Positions 45,018-55,398 are shown, counted from the stretch's first letter. The stretch: 64,000 nt of DNA from Accumulibacter sp. (GCA_017302455.1 JAFLDO010000010.1:1-64000), one strand, 5' to 3'. Translations and numbers: made by a program. The notes: generated by a model from the letters alone, not told the origin.

Positions 45018-46328
45018 TCAGACCTCGGACTTCAACCGCCAGGCCGGAAACTCGGCACAGAAGGTGCTGCCCTCGCCGACTTGCGACTCGATGGCGAGCG
45101 TCGCCTGGTGGCGCAACAGGATGTGCTTGACGATGGCGAGTCCGAGGCCGGTACCGCCGGTGTCACGCGAACGGCCGCGGTCCACACGGTAGAAGCGCTC
45201 GGTCAGGCGCGGCAGGTGCTGGGCGGCGATACCGACACCGGAGTCGCGCACGGAAAACATCCCGTTACCGTCGCGAAGCGTCCACTCGATCGCAATAGCG
45301 CCGCCAGCCGGCGTATAGCGGATGGCGTTCGACACCAGGTTGCCGAAGGCGCTGTGCAACTCCTTGCGGTCACCGCGCAAGGCGGGGCCGCGACAGCTGA
45401 CTGCCAGACGATGCCGACCTTCGCTGAGGCTTTGCCCTTCGGACAGCAGCTGCGCGAGCAGATCGGCCATATCGACGTCCTCTTCGCTCGCCGGGGCGTC
45501 CTCCGCCTCCAGCCTCGACAGCGTCAACAGATCGTCGACCAGACTCAGCATGCGCGCGGTCTGGTCGCTCATCAGACGCGCAAAGTGCAGGCGCTGATCG
45601 GCGCTCATCGTGCCCTCGTCGGCAAAATGCTCCAGGAAGCCGCTGACCACGGTCAATGGAGTACGCAATTCGTGCGAGACGTTGGCGACGAATTCGCTGC
45701 GCATCGACTCGACACGCCGGGCATCGGTTACGTCGAGGCTGACGAGAAGCTTGTGCTGCTCGCCGAGAGGGACCACCCGGAGCGCGTACACGCGCGTCCG
45801 CAAGGCTGCGGACTGCAGCAGAAAGGAGGCGGTCGGGTCCGGACTGCCAAGGTAGTCGGCGAAACCTGGCGTGCGAACCAGTTGCTCGATGATCGCGCCT
45901 GTATCGCGCGGCAGGCGAATTCCCAGGTGCGCCTCGGCGGCACGGTTGTGCCACTGGATCCGGTGGCTGGCGTCAAGGATCACCAGACCATCAGGGACGG
46001 CGTCCATGGCGTCGCGAAAGGAGCGCAGGCGCGCCTCGACCGCCTCGAGGGTGCGCGCGTCGTGACGCAACTTGCGCGAGAGTCTGAGGAAAACGTCGCC
46101 CCAGGCGCCACCGGTGTCCGGGAAGCCGGCGCTGCCCGGGCTATCGAGCCACGCCAGGAGGACCGCCAGCCGCCTGGTCTGCACCACGACGACAAGCATG
46201 AAAGCCAGCGCGGCTGCCGCCCACCCCGCGGCCGGGCCGTGCAGCGCCCAGACCAACCCGGCCAGACAAACGATCGGCAGCAAACCGGTCAGCAGGGTCT
46301 TCGCGAACCACGGCCCGGCGGGGCTCAT
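45018..46328 (-). CDS. phoR: Phosphate-regulon sensor kinase PhoR
   Basis: The 436-residue kinase has two N-terminal hydrophobic segments (about residues 10-30 and 35-52), a PAS-like domain (about 95-200), the dimerisation box with H219 (SEFVANVSHELRTPLTVVSG) and an ATPase domain with N, G1 and G2 motifs (LVSNAIRYTPAG, VRDSGVGI, GTGLGLAIVKH). The architecture is that of PhoR. Its ATG overlaps the phoB stop by 4 nt. With PhoB it senses phosphate through PhoU and Pst. Confidence 0.94.
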   Translation of the reverse strand: MSPAGPWFAKTLLTGLLPIVCLAGLVWALHGPAAGWAAAALAFMLVVVVQTRRLAVLLAWLDSPGSAGFPDTGGAWGDVFLRLSRKLRHDARTLEAVEARLRSFRDAMDAVPDGLVILDASHRIQWHNRAAEAHLGIRLPRDTGAIIEQLVRTPGFADYLGSPDPTASFLLQSAALRTRVYALRVVPLGEQHKLLVSLDVTDARRVESMRSEFVANVSHELRTPLTVVSGFLEHFADEGTMSADQRLHFARLMSDQTARMLSLVDDLLTLSRLEAEDAPASEEDVDMADLLAQLLSEGQSLSEGRHRLAVSCRGPALRGDRKELHSAFGNLVSNAIRYTPAGGAIAIEWTLRDGNGMFSVRDSGVGIAAQHLPRLTERFYRVDRGRSRDTGGTGLGLAIVKHILLRHQATLAIESQVGEGSTFCAEFPAWRLKSEV

Positions 46329-47050
46329 GGGGCGTTCTGCGTCGACTCGGCTCGCCCGATCAGTTTGTAGCCTACCCCGCGCACCGTTTCGACCATCTGC
46401 TCGGCTGCCGGGCCGAGAGCGACGCGCAGGCGCCGGATGTGGATATCGACCGTACGGTCTTCGATATAGACGTGATCGCCCCAGACGTTGTCGAGCAGCT
46501 GCTGGCGCGAGTAGACCCGCCCGGGGTTGGCGATCAGGAAGCGCAGCAAGCGGAACTCGGTTGGCGTCAGAGTGATTCGCTGACCATCGACGCGCGCTTC
46601 GTGGCTGACCGTGTCGAGTTCGATCGGGCCGGCGCACAGCGTGCCCTTGACGAATTCGGGCGCACAACGGCGCAGCACCGCGTGTACGCGGGCGACGAGT
46701 TCCTTTGGGCTGAATGGTTTGACGATGTAGTCGTCAGCGCCACCTTCGAGGCCGGCGACACGATCAGTCTCCTCGCCACGCGCCGTCAACAGGATGATCG
46801 GCAGGTGGCGCGTCCGCGCATCGCTGCGCAAGCGCCCGGTGAGCGCCAGACCGGACTTGCCGGGAAGCATCCAGTCGATCAGCGCCAGGTCCGGCAGCGT
46901 CTCGCGCAATAGTGCCTCGGCCGCTTCGGCGGTGTCGACGCAGAGCGGCTGATAGCCGCCGCAGACGAGCGTGAAGCGCAGCAGTTCCTGAATGCCCTTG
47001 TCGTCCTCGACGACGAGGACCTGCGGCAGACTGGAAGCCGGTCGGGTCAT
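46325..47050 (-). CDS. phoB: Phosphate-regulon response regulator PhoB
   Basis: The 241-residue regulator has a receiver domain (acidic VVEDD, phospho-acceptor D59 in LALIDWMLPG, lysine in DDYIVKPFSPKEL) and an OmpR-type winged helix (LTPTEFRLLRFLIANPGRVY, then YIEDRTVDIHIRRLR). These residues match PhoB. It binds the Pho boxes found at 36.1, 37.7 and 47.8 kb. The stop overlaps phoR and the start overlaps phoU. Confidence 0.95.
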   Translation of the reverse strand: MTRPASSLPQVLVVEDDKGIQELLRFTLVCGGYQPLCVDTAEAAEALLRETLPDLALIDWMLPGKSGLALTGRLRSDARTRHLPIILLTARGEETDRVAGLEGGADDYIVKPFSPKELVARVHAVLRRCAPEFVKGTLCAGPIELDTVSHEARVDGQRITLTPTEFRLLRFLIANPGRVYSRQQLLDNVWGDHVYIEDRTVDIHIRRLRVALGPAAEQMVETVRGVGYKLIGRAESTQNAP

Positions 47051-47745
47051 GCCTCGTCCGCTTTCTTCCTGACCGCCGCGGTATGCCGGACATCGATGCC
47101 GCTGACCACGTAGATGACGTTCTCGGCGATGTTGGCCGCGTGATCGCCGACCCGTTCGATGGCCTTGGCGATCCAGATGATGTCGAGTGCTTCGGTAATC
47201 GTGCGCGGATCTTCCATCATGTAGGTGATCAGTTGCCGCAGGATGGCGTTGAAGGCGGCGTCGATCGCCTTGTCGGAGCCGATGACCTGGCGGGCGGTCT
47301 CGGCGTCCATGCGCGCCAGCGAATCGAGTGCGCCCTGCAACATGTCGGTGGCGAGCCTGCCGGAATGGTGGACGTCGGACAGGCGCGGTATGCGCTGACT
47401 GCCGGCCAGACGCAGCTTGCGCGACATGTTGGCGATCTTGGAGGCCTTGTCGCCGATGCGCTCGAGGTCGGTGACGACGCGCGAGATCGCCATGATCAGA
47501 CGCAGGTCACGCGCGGTCGGTTGCCGGCGGGCGATCAGCAGCGTGCAGTCCTCGTCGATCCCGACCTCGTAGGCATCGACTTCGCTGTCGGTGTCGATCA
47601 CCTGCTGCATTTCCTCGAGATTGCCGGTACTGAACGCGTCGACCGCCGCCAGCACCTGTCGCTCGACCAGGCCGCCCATCTGCAGGATGCGGGTACGGAT
47701 GTTTTCGAGTTCGAGATCGAACTGTTTGCTCAGGTGATCGCTCAT
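47047..47745 (-). CDS. phoU: Phosphate-signalling regulator PhoU
   Basis: The 232-residue protein has two PhoU three-helix repeats with metal-binding motifs (MAISRVVTDLERIGDKASKI and IAKAIERVGDHAANIAENVI). It links PstSCAB activity to inhibition of PhoR. Here it heads phoU-phoB-phoR instead of following pstB. The start at 47745 has no good ribosome site. A Pho box lies about 55-75 bp upstream. Confidence 0.95.
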   Translation of the reverse strand: MSDHLSKQFDLELENIRTRILQMGGLVERQVLAAVDAFSTGNLEEMQQVIDTDSEVDAYEVGIDEDCTLLIARRQPTARDLRLIMAISRVVTDLERIGDKASKIANMSRKLRLAGSQRIPRLSDVHHSGRLATDMLQGALDSLARMDAETARQVIGSDKAIDAAFNAILRQLITYMMEDPRTITEALDIIWIAKAIERVGDHAANIAENVIYVVSGIDVRHTAAVRKKADEA

Positions 47746-47800
47746 GGGGCAAGGCTCGCGTCGGGAAACAGGAGGGATGCAGGAAGCTTAAGGTGGCTAT

Positions 47801-47818
47801 GTTACGGCAAGATGACGG
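47801..47818 (-). promoter_or_regulatory. Pho box upstream of phoU-phoB-phoR
   Basis: On the minus strand the site reads CCGTCAT-CTTG-CCGTAAC. The first heptamer equals that of the pstS1 box, and the second differs in one further base. It is 56-73 bp before the phoU start, the same position as at both pstS genes. It implies autoregulation by PhoB. The divergent mrp operon starts about 100 bp on the other side. Confidence 0.75.
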
Positions 47819-47921
47819 AGTGCCGACGGCCGGCAGCGGCGGCGGCACAGGACAGCTATAATCGCCCCTCCGGCACCCGCGGCGTCACGACCGGGACAAC
47901 TCCTTCCTCGCTGGAGCTTTT

Positions 47922-50738
47922 GTGAACTGGTTGAACTCGAGTGTCCTGCTGGCGGCGATCCCTGCTACCGCCTTTGCCGCCTTCCCCGTGCCGCTGCTGC
48001 TGCAACGGCACGGGCGAGTGACCGCGGCAGTGGCGACGGCGGCGGTGATGGCGAGCTGCCTCGCCCTGCTGCTGCCGCTGGCGCCGGCCGCCTTTGCGGG
48101 CGGTACCGAAATCGCCCGGCTGGCCTGGCTACCCGCCTATGGACTGGACCTCAGCCTGCGCCTCGATGGCCTCGGCCTGCTCTTCTGCCTCCTGATTCTC
48201 GGCATCGGCCTGCTCGTGGTGCTCTACGCCGCCTGGTACCTGCCGGCCAGCGATCGACTCGGACGCTTCTATTCGATCCTGTTGCTGTTCATGGCAGCCA
48301 TGCTCGGCGTGGTGTTGTCGGAGAACCTGCTCCTGCTGCTGGTTTTCTGGGAACTCACCAGCCTTTCGTCGTTCCTGCTCGTCGCCTACCAGAGCGAGAA
48401 GTACGAGTCGCGGATCGGCGCTCGTCTGGCTCTGGCGGTCACCGGTGGCGGCGGTCTGGCGCTGCTCGCTGGCATCCTGCTGCTCGGCCACATCGCCGGC
48501 AGCTACGAGCTGAGCGTCATCCTGGCTGCCGGTGAGCGCATCCGGGCGCACGCACTCTACGCGCCGACGCTGATCCTGATCCTGCTCGGCGCCTTCACCA
48601 AGTCGGCCCAGTTTCCCTTCCACTTCTGGCTGCCGAGTGCGATGGCGGCGCCGACGCCGGTCTCCGCCTATCTGCACTCGGCGACGATGGTCAAGGCCGG
48701 GGTCTTCCTGCTCGCCCGCCTCTACCCGGCGCTTGGCAGCAGCGACCTGTGGTTCTGGCTGGTCGGCGGCACCGGCGCGGTGACGCTCGTCTACGCTGCC
48801 GCGACGGCGCTCTTCCGCAACGACATCAAGGGGCTGCTGGCCTACTCGACGATCAGTCACCTGGGCCTGATCACCTTGCTGTTCGGGCTGGACACGCCGC
48901 TGTCGGTGGTCGCCGGCGTCTTTCACATCATCAACCACGCGATCTTCAAGGCCTCGCTGTTCATGGCCGCCGGCGTCATCGACCACGAATGCGGCACACG
49001 CGACATGCGGCGCGTCAATGGCATGTTCCGGGTGATGCCGATCACCGCGACGCTGGCGATCATCGCCGCCGGCTCGATGGCCGGTGTACCGCTGCTCAAC
49101 GGCTTCCTGAGCAAGGAGATGTTCTTCGCCGAAACCGTCACCTACCCGCAGTTCGAACCCCTCGGCTGGGCCCTGCCGCTGTTTGCGACGATCGCCGGCA
49201 TGCTCGCCGTCGCCTATTCGTCGCGCTTCATTCACGATGTCTTCTTCAATGGCGAGCCGATCGACCTGCCGCGCCAGCCGCATGAGCCACCGCGCTGGAT
49301 GCGCGCGCCGATCGAACTCCTCGTCCTGCTCTGTCTGCTGGTCGGCGTCGCTCCGGGCTGGACCGTCGGCCCACTGCTCGATGCCGCGGCCGGCGCCGCT
49401 CTGCAGGCACCGCTGCCGGATTTCCATCTGGCGCTCTGGCACGGCTTCAACAAGCCTTTGCTGATGAGCGTGCTGGCGCTTGCCGGCGGCGTGCTGATCT
49501 ATGCCTTCAGGCGCCCCTTGTTCGCCTGGCAGGACCAGTTGCCGCCGATGCACCCGCGTACCGCCTTCGAGCGCTTCTACCGCGCGCTCGCCGCGGGCGC
49601 GCGCCGCAACGTGGCGCGGCTCGACAATGGGTCGCTGCAACGCTACTGCGCGCTGCTCATCGCCTTCGTCGTGCTGCTCGGCGGCTGGGCCTTCTTCTCG
49701 GGCGCCGACGACGCTGGCGGCCAACCAGCCGGTCAGGCGGCCGACGAGGCGGCGGTCGGCACCCTGCTCGTTCTCTTGCTCGGCGCGCTGGGCGCCACCG
49801 CGCTGTACCGTGAACGCCTGCTGGCGGTGATCCTGGTGAGCATCGTCGGTCTGAGCGTGACGCTGACCTTCATTCGCTTTTCCGCACCCGACCTGGCGCT
49901 GACGCAACTCGCCGTCGAAACGGGGACGATCGTCCTGATGCTCCTCGTCCTCTACTACCTGCCCGCGCGCAATGCGCCGAAGAGCAGCGCTCCCCGGCTG
50001 ATCCGCGACCTGCTGCTGGCGCTGCTCAGCGGTGGCGGCCTGGCGCTGGTAACGCTGCGCATGCTGGCCGCACCGGTCGACACGCTCTCGGGCTTCTACC
50101 TGCAGCAAGCGGTCCCCGGGGGCGGGGGCGCCAACGTCGTCAATGTGATCCTGGTCGATTTTCGCGGTTTCGACACCCTCGGAGAAATCACCGTGCTGGC
50201 GATGGTCGCCCTCGCCTCGCACGCCCTGCTCGACCGTCTGACTCTGATCGCGCCGCGGCGGGATCCGGATGGCCGAGCGTGGGCAAGCGAAGCCCATCCA
50301 CTCTTTCTGTCGATGCTCGCGCGCCTGCTGCTGCCGCTCGCCCTGACCGTGTCGGTCTACGTCTTGCTGCGCGGCCACAACCTCCCCGGTGGCGGTTTCG
50401 TCGCCGGGCTGATCACCAGCGTCGCGCTGGTCACCCAGTATCTGGCCAACGGCATCGGCGCGGTGCAGCCGCGCCTGCCCCGGCAGCCGGTCAGGCTGCT
50501 GGCGCTGGGCCTGCTGCTGGCCGCCGGCATCGGCGTGGCCAGCTGGCCGTTCGGCCGGCCGTTCCTGACCAGTGCGCATGGTCACGTTCGCCTGCCACTC
50601 CTCGGCGATGTCGAACTAGCGTCGGCAATGGTCTTCGATCTCGGCGTCTATATCGTCGTCGTCACGGTCGTCGTCAGCGTGCTGTCCGGACTTGGCCAGT
50701 TGTCGCTGCGCGCACGCCAGCCTGTGGAGGAAGCCTGA
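47922..50738 (+). CDS. mrpA: Mrp Na+/H+ antiporter subunit A fused to B
   Basis: The 938-residue protein comprises the ~20-helix MrpA region related to complex I NuoL ([57 protein letters not shown]), then the MnhB-like C-terminus (about 780-938, [20 protein letters not shown]). This is the group-2 Mrp arrangement with fused A and B and no separate mrpB. It starts at the GTG at 47922 after GGAG. A TATAAT at 47857-47862 is the likely -10 box. The complex exchanges cytoplasmic Na+ for H+. Confidence 0.93.
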   Translation: MNWLNSSVLLAAIPATAFAAFPVPLLLQRHGRVTAAVATAAVMASCLALLLPLAPAAFAGGTEIARLAWLPAYGLDLSLRLDGLGLLFCLLILGIGLLVVLYAAWYLPASDRLGRFYSILLLFMAAMLGVVLSENLLLLLVFWELTSLSSFLLVAYQSEKYESRIGARLALAVTGGGGLALLAGILLLGHIAGSYELSVILAAGERIRAHALYAPTLILILLGAFTKSAQFPFHFWLPSAMAAPTPVSAYLHSATMVKAGVFLLARLYPALGSSDLWFWLVGGTGAVTLVYAAATALFRNDIKGLLAYSTISHLGLITLLFGLDTPLSVVAGVFHIINHAIFKASLFMAAGVIDHECGTRDMRRVNGMFRVMPITATLAIIAAGSMAGVPLLNGFLSKEMFFAETVTYPQFEPLGWALPLFATIAGMLAVAYSSRFIHDVFFNGEPIDLPRQPHEPPRWMRAPIELLVLLCLLVGVAPGWTVGPLLDAAAGAALQAPLPDFHLALWHGFNKPLLMSVLALAGGVLIYAFRRPLFAWQDQLPPMHPRTAFERFYRALAAGARRNVARLDNGSLQRYCALLIAFVVLLGGWAFFSGADDAGGQPAGQAADEAAVGTLLVLLLGALGATALYRERLLAVILVSIVGLSVTLTFIRFSAPDLALTQLAVETGTIVLMLLVLYYLPARNAPKSSAPRLIRDLLLALLSGGGLALVTLRMLAAPVDTLSGFYLQQAVPGGGGANVVNVILVDFRGFDTLGEITVLAMVALASHALLDRLTLIAPRRDPDGRAWASEAHPLFLSMLARLLLPLALTVSVYVLLRGHNLPGGGFVAGLITSVALVTQYLANGIGAVQPRLPRQPVRLLALGLLLAAGIGVASWPFGRPFLTSAHGHVRLPLLGDVELASAMVFDLGVYIVVVTVVVSVLSGLGQLSLRARQPVEEA

Positions 50739-51064
50739 TGGAAGCTCTGCTGGCGACTGCCGTTGGTGTACTGACGGCCTGCGGCGTATTCCTGATCCTG
50801 CGCGCACGCACCTTTCCGGTCCTGCTCGGCCTGACGCTCCTTTCGTATGCCGTCAACCTTTTTCTGTTCGCCAGCGGCCGCCTGCGGCTCGGCGCGCCAC
50901 CGCTGATTCGGGCCGGCGGCAGCTACACCGACCCCTTGCCGCAGGCGCTGGTGCTGACGGCAATCGTCATCGGCTTCGGCATGACCGCCTATCTGGCGAT
51001 GCTGGCCCTGCGCGCACTGTCGGAATCGGGCGGCGATCACGTGGACGTGGCGAAAGAACCGTGA
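50738..51064 (+). CDS. mrpC: Mrp antiporter subunit C
   Basis: The 108-residue three-helix protein resembles NuoK (VLTACGVFLILRARTFPVLL, then PLPQALVLTAIVIGFGMTAY). Its ATG shares one base with the stop of mrpA (TGATG), and its own stop shares one base with the ATG of mrpD. Confidence 0.92.
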   Translation: MEALLATAVGVLTACGVFLILRARTFPVLLGLTLLSYAVNLFLFASGRLRLGAPPLIRAGGSYTDPLPQALVLTAIVIGFGMTAYLAMLALRALSESGGDHVDVAKEP

Positions 51065-52584
51065 TGAACACGCATGCGCCGATCCTGCCGATCCTGATCC
51101 CCTTTGCCGCCGCCCTGCTGCAGATGGCGAGCGAACGCCTGGCCTTCCAGCGCGCCGTCGGGCTATTGGCCAGCGGCCTGCTGGTAGTGCTCACGGCATG
51201 GTTGACGCTGCTCGCCGACGACGGACTGTTGCGCGTCTACGCCCTCGGCGACTGGCCGGCCCCTTTCGGCATCGTCCTCGTCGTCGATCGGCTGGCGGCC
51301 GGAATGACGCTCCTCACCGCTGTCCTCGCTTTCGCCGCACTGCTCTACGCCAGCAGCGGTTTCGACGCACGCGGACGGCACTTCCACCCGCTGTTCCAGT
51401 TGCAGTTGGTGGGCCTGACCGGCGCCTTCCTGACCGGCGACCTGTTCAACCTGTTCGTCTTCTTCGAAGTGATGCTGCTCGCTTCCTACACGTTGCTGGC
51501 CCATGGCGGCGGGCTCGCCAGAACCCGCGCCGGAATCAGTTACGTGGTGCTCAATCTCATCGGTTCCGCGCTCTTCCTGATCGCACTCGGGCTGCTCTAC
51601 GGTACGCTCGGAACGTTGAATCTGGCCGATCTCGCGCATCGCCTGACGCTGCCCGGGCACGACCAGGCGCTGGCCAGACTGGCGTTTGCGCTGCTGATCG
51701 CCGTCTTCCTCCTCAAGGCGGGAATGTTGCCGCTGTCGTTCTGGCTGCCGCATACCTACAGCGCTGCCGGCGCGCCGGTCGCCGCGCTGTTTGCGATCAT
51801 GACCAAGGTCGGCATCGTCGCCGTCCTGCGCGTGCAGGCCATCGCCCTGACGCCGGCGATCCCCGATCTGCTCGACACCTGGTTGACGACGCTGGCACTC
51901 GCCACCGTCGTCTTCGCCGCGCTCGGCGTTCTCGCCGCCGACCGCCTGCGCACGCTCGCCGCCTGGCTGGTACTGCTGTCGGCCGGCGCGCTGCTGCTGG
52001 CGCCGGCCCAGGCAAGTGCCCAGGTCGACGCCGCCGCGCTCTTCTACCTCGTGCAGTCGACACTCGCCGCAGCGGCCTGCTTCCTGCTCGCCGGCGTCAT
52101 CGCCGAACGGCGCGGCGACGCCGCCGACCGCTTCCGGGCCGGTCCGCTGCCGGCCACCTGGCTGAAGGTCGCCTTCCTGATCCTGGCGGCCACCGTTGCC
52201 GGACTGCCGCCCTTCGCCGGCTTCCTCGGCAAGCTGATGCTCCTGACCAGGCTGCGCGAGGTCGCCGCCGGACCCGCGATCTGGCTGGCCTTGTTGACGT
52301 CGGGATTCATCGTCATGATCGCTTTGGCGCGTAACGGCTGCCTTCTGATCTGGAAGCAGGAAACGCCGGTCGAGCCGCGAGCGGCCGCCGCGACGCCCAT
52401 CGCCTGGCAGCGCGCGACAGCGACCCTACTGCTGGTCGCCGCGGGACCGCTGCTGGCGATCGGCGTGCGTCCGCTTGCCGACTACGCTGCACGTGCGGCC
52501 AGCCAACTGCATGCACCCGGCGCTTATGTCGCCGGTGTGCTCGGCCCGACGCCGGCAGCGATCGGGCGCACGGAGGCGCGATGA
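51064..52584 (+). CDS. mrpD: Mrp antiporter subunit D
   Basis: The 506-residue membrane protein is NuoN/NuoM-like (LFNLFVFFEVMLLASYTLLA, LLKAGMLPLSFWLPHTYSAA, AGLPPFAGFLGKLMLL). It forms one of the two large proton-translocating-type subunits of the Mrp complex. It begins at 51064 inside a longer shadow frame and overlaps mrpE by 4 nt. Confidence 0.93.
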   Translation: MNTHAPILPILIPFAAALLQMASERLAFQRAVGLLASGLLVVLTAWLTLLADDGLLRVYALGDWPAPFGIVLVVDRLAAGMTLLTAVLAFAALLYASSGFDARGRHFHPLFQLQLVGLTGAFLTGDLFNLFVFFEVMLLASYTLLAHGGGLARTRAGISYVVLNLIGSALFLIALGLLYGTLGTLNLADLAHRLTLPGHDQALARLAFALLIAVFLLKAGMLPLSFWLPHTYSAAGAPVAALFAIMTKVGIVAVLRVQAIALTPAIPDLLDTWLTTLALATVVFAALGVLAADRLRTLAAWLVLLSAGALLLAPAQASAQVDAAALFYLVQSTLAAAACFLLAGVIAERRGDAADRFRAGPLPATWLKVAFLILAATVAGLPPFAGFLGKLMLLTRLREVAAGPAIWLALLTSGFIVMIALARNGCLLIWKQETPVEPRAAAATPIAWQRATATLLLVAAGPLLAIGVRPLADYAARAASQLHAPGAYVAGVLGPTPAAIGRTEAR

Positions 52585-53072
52585 GGCACAAGGTATTCCC
52601 GCGACCCTTCCTGTCGCTTACCGTTTTCCTGCTCTGGGCGGCGATCACCAATGCCGCATCGATCGCCATGCTCTTGCTCGGCGCCCTGCTGGCTGTCGGC
52701 GTACCGCTGCTGAGCAGGCCCTTCTGGCCGGAGCCGCCGCGTCTCGTTCGGCCCTGGCGAGCGCTGCACTTCCTGGGCATCGTCGCGATTGACATCGTCA
52801 CCGCCAACTGGCGCGTCGCCCGCCAGGTCATCGGCCCGTTGCACCGCCTGGCGCCGGCCTTCGTCGAGGTTCCCCTCGATCTGCGCGACCCGTTCGTGTG
52901 CACCGTGCTGGCCAGCGTCGTCTCGCTGACCCCCGGCACGGTGTCCATCGACGTCGACCAGCGGCGCTGGATTCTGCTGGTGCACGCTCTCGACGCCCCC
53001 GATCCGCCGGCTCTGGTCCGCGAGATCAAGGATCGCTACGAAACGCCGCTCAAGGAGATGTTTGCATGCTGA
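52581..53072 (+). CDS. mrpE: Mrp antiporter subunit E
   Basis: The 163-residue protein has two N-terminal hydrophobic segments and a soluble C-terminal part with the MrpE motif SLTPGTVSIDVDQRRWILLV. It overlaps mrpD by 4 nt (ATGA) and mrpF by 7 nt. Confidence 0.93.
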   Translation: MRHKVFPRPFLSLTVFLLWAAITNAASIAMLLLGALLAVGVPLLSRPFWPEPPRLVRPWRALHFLGIVAIDIVTANWRVARQVIGPLHRLAPAFVEVPLDLRDPFVCTVLASVVSLTPGTVSIDVDQRRWILLVHALDAPDPPALVREIKDRYETPLKEMFAC

Positions 53073-53335
53073 ATACCGCCGTCGAGATCGCCTTCGTCCT
53101 GATCGGCGCCGCGCTCGCGCTCAGTCTCTATCGACTGCTGCGCGGGCCGGACACCACCGATCGCATCGTCGCACTCGACACACTGGGCATCAACGCCATC
53201 GCCTTGCTGGTACTCTTCGGCATCGACCAGGCAAGCACCGCCTACTTCGAGATAGCCTTGCTCGTGGCACTGCTCGGCTTCGTCGCCACCGTCGCGCTGT
53301 GCAAGTTCCTGTTGCGCGGAGACATCATCGAATGA
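53066..53335 (+). CDS. mrpF: Mrp antiporter subunit F
   Basis: The 89-residue three-helix protein contains LYRLLRGPDTTDRIVALDTL, the conserved MrpF core. It overlaps mrpE and mrpG, and is needed for complex assembly. Confidence 0.93.
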   Translation: MLNTAVEIAFVLIGAALALSLYRLLRGPDTTDRIVALDTLGINAIALLVLFGIDQASTAYFEIALLVALLGFVATVALCKFLLRGDIIE

Positions 53336-53685
53336 GCACGGTGGCCGAATCCACCGTCGCCGCGCTGGTCGTCCTTGGAGCGCTGTTCGTCCTGCTCGGA
53401 TCGATCGGTCTGGCGCGGCTGCCGGATTTCCTCACCCGGCTGCACGGTCCGACCAAGGCGACGACGCTCGGCGTCGGCGCGCTGCTGCTGGCTTCGGCAA
53501 TCTTTTTCTCGACTGGCGCCAATACCGGCATCAGCCTGCACGAGTTGGCGATCCTGTTCTTCCTCTTCATCACCGCGCCGGTGACGGCGCATCTGCTCGC
53601 CAAGGCTGCATTGCACCGGCAGGTAACGAGGCGGGACGACACGCCACGGTCGACGACTACCACCGAAGGTCAGAGCGGATCTTGA
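53332..53685 (+). CDS. mrpG: Mrp antiporter subunit G
   Basis: The 117-residue protein has three hydrophobic segments with the MrpG motifs GSIGLARLPDFLTRLHGPTK and FLFITAPVTAHLLAKAAL. It closes the operon and overlaps mrpF by 4 nt. Its C-terminus is a short polar tail. Confidence 0.93.
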   Translation: MSTVAESTVAALVVLGALFVLLGSIGLARLPDFLTRLHGPTKATTLGVGALLLASAIFFSTGANTGISLHELAILFFLFITAPVTAHLLAKAALHRQVTRRDDTPRSTTTTEGQSGS

Positions 53686-53710
53686 ACCCTTGTCGGAAAC
53701 TGCGCCACCA

Positions 53711-53727
53711 GCCAAGGCTGCCTTGGC
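53711..53727. terminator. Stem-loop after the mrp operon
   Basis: Perfect 7-bp arms GCCAAGG and CCTTGGC enclose a 3-nt loop (CTG), 25 nt after mrpG. No T-run follows. It could mark the end of the mrp transcript before the next gene's TAGAAT box at 53760. Confidence 0.4.
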
Positions 53728-53858
53728 CACTCACGGCGCCTCGCCATGCTCGCCAATGCTAGAATTGCGCCCTTCGGCCGGCTGGCCGAGTGCCACAGCC
53801 GCCGCCCGCGCGCGCCAGCGGAACAACACAACAATCGAACAACAAGGAGCAGCGACCG

Positions 53859-55298
53859 ATGGCTGAAGAAGGCCAGTTTTTTCGCCCGGTGAGGGATTTC
53901 TGCCAGCGCACGGTGGTGACCTGCGGACCCGACGATGCGCTGGTCGACGTCGTCAGGATCATGCGCGAGAAGAACATCTCCAGCGTCGTCGTCTGCGACA
54001 ACAAGCTGCCGAGCGGCATCATGACCGATCGCGACCTGCGCAACAAGGTGGTGGCCTCCGGTGTCGACCCGTCGGCAATCGCCGTGCGCGCCATCATGAA
54101 CAGCCCCCTGGCGGTGATTGGCGAGAACGATCTCCTCTACGAAGCGCTTTACCAGATGTCGCGGCAGAAGATCCATCGCCTGGCGGTGGTCGACGGCAAG
54201 GGCAAGCTCTCGGGGATCATTACCGACAGCGACATCATCCGCCTGCAGTCGCACTCGCCGCATCAACTCGTGCTCGACATCGAGAGGGCCAGGGACCTTG
54301 GCGAACTGAAAGATGTCTTCTCGAGGATCCAAAGTCTGGTCCTGCACCTGAGCGGCAGCGGCACCAGCCCCCGCAACATGGTGCGCATGATTGCTCATCT
54401 GAATGATCAGATCCTGTTGCGCCTGATCGCGCTGCTGACCGAAGACCGTTTTGCCGACCTGCCCCAGCGCTTCGCCGTTGTCGTCCTCGGCAGCGAGGGG
54501 CGCGGCGAGCAGACGCTGCTCACCGATCAGGACAACGCCATCGTCTATGGCGACGAGCTCGCCGCCGAAGAAATCGCCCGGATTGAAGAATTCTCGCAGA
54601 TCCTGATCGATTCGCTGGTCGCCATCGGCATCCCCCCCTGTCCCGGCGGGATCATGGCCAACAACAAGGAATGGCGGCGTAGCCTCGGCAAGTGGCAGGA
54701 GCAGCTCGACCGCTGGCTGCAGGCACCGACGCCCAGCAACGTCCTCAGTTGTGGAACCTTCGTAGACATTCGCACGATCTTCGGTGACCCGTCTTTCGAG
54801 CACGAGCTCAAGACGCAGGTCTACAAGTACGTACAACGCGACAAGCTGTTCCTGATGCGCATGGTCGAGAATACGCTGCGCTTTGCCCCACCGATCGGCT
54901 GGTTCGGCAAGATCAAGGGCGAAAAGGGCGGTGACCATTCCGGCATGCTCGAGATCAAGAAGGCCGGCATCTTCGCGATTTCCGAAGGGGTCAAGGCGCT
55001 GGCCATTCAGGCCGGCAAGCTCAAGGGCAGCACCCACCAGCGACTCGAAGCGCTGGTCAAGGACAAGGTGTTGAGCAGGAAGGTCGCCGAGAACATTGCC
55101 GAAAGCTTCGACTTCCTGGTGCTGATGCGCCTGCGCGGGCAGGTGGAAGCCGTGTGCGAAGGGCGCAAGCCGGACAACTACATCCCGCTCGAACGCTTGA
55201 ACATGATGGAACTGGGCAGGCTGCAGATCGCGCTGAAAGGTGTCGAGAAGTTCCAGGAGTTCATCAAGGGGCACTTCAATCTGCATCTGCTCAGGTAA
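53859..55298 (+). CDS. CBS-domain protein with DUF294 putative nucleotidyltransferase
   Basis: The 479-residue protein has two CBS domains (about residues 10-65 and 75-130: ISSVVVCDNKLPSGIMTDRD, IHRLAVVDGKGKLSGIITDS), then a GlnD-like nucleotidyltransferase domain with the GS-x4-R-x3-x5-D motif (VLGSEGRGEQTLLTDQDNAI). The C-terminus is helical (DUF294_C). CBS pairs bind adenosine nucleotides; the transferase target is unknown. I start it at 53859 after AAGGAG. TAGAAT at 53760-53765 is the likely -10 box. Confidence 0.87.
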   Translation: MAEEGQFFRPVRDFCQRTVVTCGPDDALVDVVRIMREKNISSVVVCDNKLPSGIMTDRDLRNKVVASGVDPSAIAVRAIMNSPLAVIGENDLLYEALYQMSRQKIHRLAVVDGKGKLSGIITDSDIIRLQSHSPHQLVLDIERARDLGELKDVFSRIQSLVLHLSGSGTSPRNMVRMIAHLNDQILLRLIALLTEDRFADLPQRFAVVVLGSEGRGEQTLLTDQDNAIVYGDELAAEEIARIEEFSQILIDSLVAIGIPPCPGGIMANNKEWRRSLGKWQEQLDRWLQAPTPSNVLSCGTFVDIRTIFGDPSFEHELKTQVYKYVQRDKLFLMRMVENTLRFAPPIGWFGKIKGEKGGDHSGMLEIKKAGIFAISEGVKALAIQAGKLKGSTHQRLEALVKDKVLSRKVAENIAESFDFLVLMRLRGQVEAVCEGRKPDNYIPLERLNMMELGRLQIALKGVEKFQEFIKGHFNLHLLR

Positions 55299-55398
55299 GC
55301 GAGCCGGAGGAGCCCCCGACCTGCCCGGGCAGCTGCCTCCGGGCCGGTGCGACGATCGACCTGGCCCTGCGTCGCGTCGCAACCCGGAGCCAGCCGTC

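Noticed and set aside
48129-50585. Large open frame opposite mrpA, and similar long antisense frames (for example 9316-10959)
   Set aside because: They are Arg/Gln/His/Asp-rich shadows created by GC-rich codon use of the real genes and match no family.
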